The notes below the pieces were generated by a model, which was given only the letters and a program-made list of their open reading frames with translations, made no database searches and was not told the origin of the DNA. 9,021 nucleotides of DNA. It comes from Pseudolabrys sp. (GTDB lineage: Bacteria > Pseudomonadota > Alphaproteobacteria > Rhizobiales > Xanthobacteraceae). A program made the translations under genes and the position numbers. Location: the NCBI GenBank assembly GCA_026125925.1, contig JAHCKF010000120.1, positions 1 through 9,021 of the forward strand. Direction: 5' to 3'. Of this stretch, positions 5,320-9,021 are shown piece by piece (within the stretch, counting starts at the first letter, position 1; every line of letters starts with the position of its first letter).

Positions 5320-5802
5320 ATGACCACCGCGACCTATTCCAACGCTCCCTCGACCGCCCGCCCGATCATCCCGGCACTGGCGCCCGTTACCCGCGCCCTC
5401 GCCCCGCTCGGCGAGCCGCTTGTCCGCGTCGCTGCCGGCCTCGCTTTGGTGCCGCACGGCGCACAGAAGCTGTTCGGCGCCTTCGGCGGCTACGGCGTCG
5501 AAGCCACCGGGCAATTCTTCGCCACCAAGCTCGGCCTGCCGGCGTCCTTCGCCCTGATCGCCGGCCTGATCGAGTTCGTCGGCGGCATCATGCTGGCCGT
5601 CGGCTTCCTCACCCGCCCGGTGGCGGCGCTGGTCACCGGCCTGATGGCGGTGGCGGTCGTGAGCGTGCATCTGCCCGCCGGCTACTTCTGGACCGATGGC
5701 GGCTACGAATACCCGCTGCTGTGGGGCATCGTCGCACTGTCCTTCGTGCTGCGCGGCGGCGGCCGCTACTCGGTCGATGCGGCGATCGCGCGTGAGTTCT
5801 AA
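5320..5802 (+). CDS. DoxX-family membrane protein
   Basis: The 160-residue protein shows the DoxX family layout. After a ~30-residue N-terminal extension comes PLVRVAAGLALVPHGAQKLFG (33-53, with the conserved hG.qKlfG), then a loop GGYGVEATGQFFATKLGLP, a second membrane segment FALIAGLIEFVGGIMLAVGFLTRP, a third (AALVTGLMAVAVVSVHL), and a fourth (YPLLWGIVALSFVLRGGGRYSVD). Four inner-membrane helices are expected. DoxX proteins are linked to quinone or thiosulfate redox chemistry and to oxidative or electrophile stress, but the biochemical role of this group is not settled. The start is supported by GGAGG (5310-5314), 5 nt before the ATG. It is divergent from a LysR gene across a region with a strong dyad, a common arrangement for inducible DoxX genes, and is followed by an intrinsic terminator, so it is monocistronic. 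Confidence 0.9.
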   Translation: MTTATYSNAPSTARPIIPALAPVTRALAPLGEPLVRVAAGLALVPHGAQKLFGAFGGYGVEATGQFFATKLGLPASFALIAGLIEFVGGIMLAVGFLTRPVAALVTGLMAVAVVSVHLPAGYFWTDGGYEYPLLWGIVALSFVLRGGGRYSVDAAIAREF

Positions 5803-5826
5803 GCGCTGAGTGAGTTGAGAATGGCG

Positions 5827-5858
5827 AAGGGCGGGTGCGATGAGCATCCGCCCTTTTT
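5827..5858 (+). terminator. Rho-independent terminator of doxX
   Basis: AAGGGCGGGTGC (5827-5838) pairs with GCATCCGCCCTT (5844-5855) over 12 bp with one G-U pair and a 5-nt loop, followed by a T run to 5858. It begins 25 nt after the doxX stop. Confidence 0.9.
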
Positions 5859-5895
5859 GTTTGAGCGTAAAAGTCTGCCTCAACCTCAGCAGGCC

Positions 5896-6037
5896 CCCTC
5901 TCCCCACAGGCGAGCGAACGCTCGCCGTCCGGCGAGCTATGGGGGAGAGGGTTGGGGTGAGGGGGCAAGTGCGTACCGATAATTTGTAACCCCTCACCCG
6001 GCATGCTTCGCATGCCGACCTCTCCCCATGGGAGAGG
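5896..6037. repeat. Multi-hairpin dispersed repeat, copy 2 (CCCTCTCCCC family)
   Basis: The 142-bp element has the same order of parts as the copy at 168-340: CCCTCTCCCC (5896-5905); hairpin GGCGAGCG-AA-CGCTCGCC (5909-5926); a third arm GGCGAGC (5931-5937) that can pair alternatively with GCTCGCC; GGGGAGAGGG (5942-5951); GGGTGAGGGG (5955-5964) pairing with CCCCTCACCC (5990-5999); CGGCATGC-TTC-GCATGCCG (5999-6017); and CCTCTCCC-AT-GGGAGAGG (6019-6037). It sits between the convergent doxX and ATP12 genes, 21 nt beyond the ATP12 stop, and its last hairpin could end transcription from the minus-strand operon. Confidence 0.85.
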
Positions 6038-6057
6038 TGAAGAAAGAAGCGAAGAAG

Positions 6058-6831
6058 CTACGTGAGCCTCAACACCTTCGCCGCCGCTTCGTATTCGGCA
6101 AAGCGCGCGGCGCGGCGTTCGACGGCCATTTCGTCATGGCCCCATTGCGAGGCCTGCCAGTCCTCGTCGACATGCGCCGCGGCCCACAGTTTGCCGGCGT
6201 CGAAAGCGCCGGCATCGAGCGCCAGCGCGATCAACGCCGAGCCGGTGATGTTGGTCACCGACGCCATGGCGCCGAGCCGCCACGGGTCGTTAGGGATCGC
6301 GCCACGCGCGGCGGCGATGGATTCCGCCGGCTGCTCGGCGAACATGATGCCTTCGACCAGCACGAAGCGCGCGCCGAGTTCGTCGCGCGCCCAGTCAAGC
6401 ATCGGATTCCACAATTCGTTCTGCCGCGTCACCAGGCCGTGCGGCTCGTCAGCGCGATAATAAAGAAGATCGGAGCCGAGATATTTGGCGATCTCGTCGA
6501 TCACCGGCTGCGGCGCCGCGGCGACGCCGTCGATCACCACATTGGCCAGCCGCGTCAGCGGCATGCGCGACGGATCGATCTCTGTGGCCTGCGCCTCCCA
6601 CTCCTGCGCCAGCGCATCGGCGAGCGCCGCCGACGGCGCCACCAGCGCACGGCGCGCCGGCGTCTTCACCGGCTTGCCGTCGAGCAGCAGCGGATGGCCC
6701 TCTTCCGTCGCCGCGCCGCGCGTTGCTTCCTTGTAGAAGCGCTTGCGCAACGAGACCTTGGCGCCCTGGCGCGCCGACAGCATCGGGTCCTTCGGCTGGT
6801 TCTCGAAAATATCCTCGAGCAGATCACGCAT
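6058..6831 (-). CDS. ATP12-family chaperone for F1-ATPase assembly
   Basis: The 257-residue protein is a typical alphaproteobacterial ATP12 homologue. Visible family features are KRFYKEA (30-36), LLLDGKPVKTPARRALVAPS (48-67), LAQEWEAQ...IDPSRMPLTRLAN (74-97), LLYYRAD...GLVTRQNELWNPMLDWARDELG (122-153) and the C-terminal WGHDEMAVERR (230-240). In mitochondria ATP12 binds the F1 alpha subunit and helps it assemble with beta; the bacterial homologues are presumed to act likewise in the cytoplasm, though this is less tested. The ATG at 6831 overlaps the stop of the upstream HAD gene by 8 nt (the shared bases read ATGCGTGA), so the two genes are co-transcribed and probably translationally coupled. 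The HAD-ATP12 pair is a familiar order in related genomes. A longer open frame upstream lies inside the HAD gene and was not used. Confidence 0.92.
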   Translation of the reverse strand: MRDLLEDIFENQPKDPMLSARQGAKVSLRKRFYKEATRGAATEEGHPLLLDGKPVKTPARRALVAPSAALADALAQEWEAQATEIDPSRMPLTRLANVVIDGVAAAPQPVIDEIAKYLGSDLLYYRADEPHGLVTRQNELWNPMLDWARDELGARFVLVEGIMFAEQPAESIAAARGAIPNDPWRLGAMASVTNITGSALIALALDAGAFDAGKLWAAAHVDEDWQASQWGHDEMAVERRAARFAEYEAAAKVLRLT

Positions 6832-7534
6832 GATTGGCACTCGTGCTGGCAACAGGGGCCGACAGCGCCGCAGCGTCCGGCCACAAGGCGGCAAGCGCCG
6901 GATCGAGGCCGGTGAAATCATTGACCACCGCATGGGCGCCCGCCTCGTGCAGGTCGGCCACCGGATGATAGCCCCAGGCGACGCCGAGCGCATGCGCGCC
7001 CGCTGAGCGCGCCATCTGCATGTCGAAGGCGGTGTCGCCGATCATCACCGTATGCTCCGGCGTGACGCCGGTCTCGCGCATCGCCGACAGCACCATGTCC
7101 GGATGCGGCTTCGACGGCGAGGTATCCGCCGTCTGAATGGTGGCGAAGATGTTGTCCCAGCCGTGCTGCTCGACCATCGCCGCGACGCCGCGGCGCGACT
7201 TTCCGGTGGCGACGCCAAGCACGACATCGTCGCGCCGGCGCAGCGCGGCGATCGCCGCGGCCGCGCCGGGATACAGCGACGCTTTCCACTGACCGGCGGC
7301 GCGCATGGTCGAGAACGTGTCCTTGTAAGCGGCGACCAGTCCGTCGATCGGATGATCCTGCCCTAATGACAACTGGCGAATGGCGTGCGGCAGCGACAGG
7401 CCGATGATGGCGCGCACCGCCTCCGGCGCCGGGCCGACGAGCCCCTGCGCGGCATAAGCCTGCGTCATGGCGGCGCAGATCATGTGCTGGCTGTCCACCA
7501 GCGTGCCATCGATATCGAACAGGATCAGCTTCAT
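6824..7534 (-). CDS. HAD-superfamily phosphatase (phosphoglycolate phosphatase-like)
   Basis: The 236-residue protein has all four HAD motifs: motif I FDIDGTLVDS with nucleophile D7 and acid/base D9; motif II T110 in GVATGKS; motif III K142 in SKPHP; motif IV GDTAFD with D167 and D171. A helical cap between residues ~15 and 85 marks it as subfamily I with a C1 cap, like Gph/PGMB-type enzymes that cleave small phosphomonoesters with Mg2+ in the cytosol. Substrate is not determinable here. The ATG at 7534 places motif I at residue 7 as usual; no good Shine-Dalgarno precedes it, and the open frame continues upstream to 7639 without family similarity. It is the first gene of a two-gene unit with the ATP12 chaperone, whose start overlaps its stop. 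In many relatives a pseudouridine synthase gene lies upstream; none is seen here. Confidence 0.9.
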   Translation of the reverse strand: MKLILFDIDGTLVDSQHMICAAMTQAYAAQGLVGPAPEAVRAIIGLSLPHAIRQLSLGQDHPIDGLVAAYKDTFSTMRAAGQWKASLYPGAAAAIAALRRRDDVVLGVATGKSRRGVAAMVEQHGWDNIFATIQTADTSPSKPHPDMVLSAMRETGVTPEHTVMIGDTAFDMQMARSAGAHALGVAWGYHPVADLHEAGAHAVVNDFTGLDPALAALWPDAAALSAPVASTSANHA

Positions 7535-7899
7535 CGTCGGTCTAACAACTTCGTGAGCGGGCCGCCGGGTTTGTGCGGCGCAATATCCAGCTCCCCTTAC
7601 CGCATGCGGCTGCGGAAAAACAGCGGTGACGCACTGCATAAATAGGCCTTCGGCCCGGCAAATACAGGGGATGTTCGGCGATCACCTGCGGTTCCGGCCT
7701 GCCCGGCCGGCCCTGCGCTGCGTTGCCCCCAGACACGGCGGCGGGACCCGTAGCCTAAATTTATTCTAAGTCATATGATGACCCTTACGGAGTCGGTCCA
7801 GACGAATGAGACCGGCCCGGGGGGAGACGGCCGCTGCGAGCGGCTGCGCGCGGGTGCGGCGCCAGAGTGACGTCGCGTGAAGCGCGTATCGAGGACGCG
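7535..7899. other. Divergent intergenic region without a recognised gene
   Basis: This 365-nt gap separates the divergent HAD and GltD-like genes. Open frames here do not resemble any family I know. Visible items are a GGCC-TTC-GGCC mini-hairpin near 7646-7656, GC-rich self-complementary CCGGCC/GGCCGG runs near 7696-7711, an AT-rich stretch 7756-7782 that is the likely promoter zone for the plus-strand gene, and hairpins CGGTC/GACCG (~7793-7813) and GCCGCT-GCG-AGCGGC (7830-7844) in the probable leader. No known riboswitch was recognised. Confidence 0.5.
7770..7782. promoter_or_regulatory. Small dyad/possible -10 region upstream of the GltD-like gene
   Basis: GTCAT-ATG-ATGAC is an inverted repeat with 5-bp arms. 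It contains TATGAT (7774-7779), a good -10 match, but no convincing -35 lies 16-18 nt upstream, so an activator-dependent promoter or a chance dyad are both possible. It is about 120 nt upstream of the start codon. Confidence 0.28.
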
Positions 7900-9021
7900 A
7901 TGAAGAGCACGGACATTTCCGACCCGCAGTACTTCCATAAAGTGGTCGACTGCCAGTATGCCTGCCCGGCACACACGCCCGTTCCCGAATACATCCGGTT
8001 GATCGCGCACGGGCGCTATTCCGACGCCTACATGATCAACTGGCAATCGAACGTGTTTCCCGGCGTGCTCGGGCGCACCTGCGACCGCCCGTGTGAGCCG
8101 GCCTGCCGCCGCGGCCGCGTCGAAGCCGATCCGGTCGCGATCTGCCGCCTCAAGCGCGTCGCCGCCGACTTCAAGGACGACATCACGGCGCGGCTGCCCA
8201 AGCCGGCGCAGCGCAAGAACGGCATGCGCATCGCGCTGGTCGGCGGCGGCCCCGCCTCGCTGACCGTGGCGCGCGACCTCGCGCCGCTCGGTTATGAATG
8301 CGTGGTGTTCGACGGCGATCGCAAAGCCGGCGGCATGATCCGCTCGCAGATCCCGAAATTTCGTCTGCCCGACAGCGTCATCGACGAAGAGACCGGCTAC
8401 ATCCTCAATCTCGGCGTCGAATTCCGCGGCGGCACGAAGATCGACTCGCTGAAGCAGTTGCTGTCGGAAAACTACGACGCCATCTTCGTCGGCACCGGCG
8501 CGCCGCGCGGCCGCGACCTCGACATTCCCGGCCGCCAGGAAGCGGCCGCCAATATCCATATCGGCATCGACTGGCTGTCGTCGGTGTCGTTCGGACATAT
8601 CAGCAAGATCGGCCGGCGCGTCATCGTGCTCGGCGGCGGCAACACCGCGATGGACTGCTGCCGCTCGGCGCGCCGCCTCGGCGGCGACGACGTACAAGTG
8701 GTCGTGCGCTCCGGCTTCGAGGAAATGAAAGCCTCGCCGTGGGAGAAGGAAGACGCCCAGCACGAGGGCATTCCGATCCACAATTACCTGGTGCCCAAGG
8801 CATTCACGCACGACAACGGCAAGTTGACCGGCATCACCTTCGAGAAGGTGAAGGCCGAGTTCGACGCCAAGGGCCGGCGCAAGCTGGTGCCGGCCGGCGA
8901 ACCGGATCAGCACTTTCCCTGCGACGACGTGCTGGTCGCGGTCGGCCAGGAAAACGCCTTCCCGTGGATCGAGCGCGACGTCGGCATCGAGTTCGACGAC
9001 AAGTGGGACATGCCGAAGGTT
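7900..9021 (+). CDS. GltD-like (COG0493) NAD(P)/FAD iron-sulfur oxidoreductase, 5' part
   Basis: The first 374 codons are present; the frame is open at the right edge. The N-terminal domain carries cysteines C18, C22, C61, C65, C69 and C82, resembling the Fer4_20 [4Fe-4S] domain that precedes glutamate synthase small-subunit flavoproteins. An FAD Rossmann motif (GGGPASL at 115-121, ending in VVFDGDRKAGGM) and an NAD(P) motif (GGGNTAMD at 245-252) follow, then DVLVAVGQE (~345). Such proteins pass electrons between NAD(P)H and an iron-sulfur partner: GltB in glutamate synthase, or a 2-oxoacid:ferredoxin oxidoreductase as in KorC-type subunits. No gltB-like gene lies upstream, so I favour a role other than classic GltD, possibly with 2-oxoacid oxidoreductase genes beyond the edge. 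The ATG at 7900 has GAGGA 4 nt upstream, slightly close; an in-frame GTG at 7867 is an alternative. Confidence 0.85.
   Translation, partial: MKSTDISDPQYFHKVVDCQYACPAHTPVPEYIRLIAHGRYSDAYMINWQSNVFPGVLGRTCDRPCEPACRRGRVEADPVAICRLKRVAADFKDDITARLPKPAQRKNGMRIALVGGGPASLTVARDLAPLGYECVVFDGDRKAGGMIRSQIPKFRLPDSVIDEETGYILNLGVEFRGGTKIDSLKQLLSENYDAIFVGTGAPRGRDLDIPGRQEAAANIHIGIDWLSSVSFGHISKIGRRVIVLGGGNTAMDCCRSARRLGGDDVQVVVRSGFEEMKASPWEKEDAQHEGIPIHNYLVPKAFTHDNGKLTGITFEKVKAEFDAKGRRKLVPAGEPDQHFPCDDVLVAVGQENAFPWIERDVGIEFDDKWDMPKV

Noticed and set aside
7535..7639. N-terminal extension of the HAD phosphatase, or remnant of an upstream pseudouridine synthase
   Set aside because: No family similarity in any frame, and motif I is at the expected distance from the ATG at 7534. 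A short frame ending in TGA across that ATG was seen but is interrupted by a TAA just upstream.
7756..7769. Irr/iron-control-type box upstream of the GltD-like gene
   Set aside because: Only the TTCTAA half matches; the other half (TAAATTTA) does not, so chance AT-rich sequence is as likely.
7783..7850. Riboswitch in the leader of the GltD-like gene
   Set aside because: Two small hairpins are present, but no conserved core of a known riboswitch class was recognised.
7771..8913. 380-codon minus-strand open frame opposite the GltD-like gene
   Set aside because: It is an antisense shadow; the plus strand has cysteine motifs and two Rossmann motifs.

Overview
The window is high-GC DNA in which nearly every base is used by compact genes with strong third-position GC bias. 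The gene types (PccB-type carboxylase start, alphaproteobacterial ATP12 chaperone with an upstream HAD phosphatase, Dps, and a GltD-like iron-sulfur flavoprotein), together with dispersed palindromic repeats of the GTAGCCCG...CGGGCTAC and CCCTCTCCCC...GGGGAGAGG types, suggest an alphaproteobacterium of the Hyphomicrobiales (Bradyrhizobium/Rhodopseudomonas/Xanthobacteraceae neighbourhood). This is inferred from family knowledge, not from a database search.

Left part (1-2665): the first 27 codons of a minus-strand propionyl-CoA carboxylase beta-type gene. A divergent spacer follows, mostly filled by a 173-bp multi-hairpin repeat. Next is a plus-strand TPR protein with a C-terminal GT9/heptosyltransferase-like domain, then a Dps ferritin-like gene with all five ferroxidase ligands.

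Middle (2684-4265): a two-gene island bounded by inverted copies of one 69-71-bp double-hairpin repeat. It holds a SnoaL-like ester cyclase gene (+) and a DUF2157 membrane protein gene (-) whose stop codons overlap. A 28-bp piece of the DUF2157 3' end (one mismatch) is duplicated on the far side of the SnoaL gene, leaving a 14-15 codon tail remnant ending in its own stop. This is the most unusual structure in the window and looks like the scar of an insertion or paralogue loss.

Right-middle (4272-5858): a LysR regulator and a divergent DoxX membrane protein share a 133-bp control region. That region carries a perfect 10-bp inverted repeat with arms 32 bp apart, around a 12-bp palindrome. DoxX ends in a clear intrinsic terminator.

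Right (5896-9021): a second copy of the CCCTCTCCCC multi-hairpin repeat separates DoxX from a minus-strand operon of HAD phosphatase followed by ATP12 chaperone (8-nt overlap). A 365-nt divergent spacer with a small dyad follows. Last is the first 374 codons of a COG0493 (GltD-like) NAD(P)/FAD iron-sulfur oxidoreductase, cut by the window edge.

Most genes are ordinary housekeeping or stress genes. I see no tRNA, rRNA, CRISPR array, transposase, phage gene or recognisable defence system. The observations worth a second look are the repeat architectures, the DUF2157/SnoaL junction and the LysR/DoxX operator.
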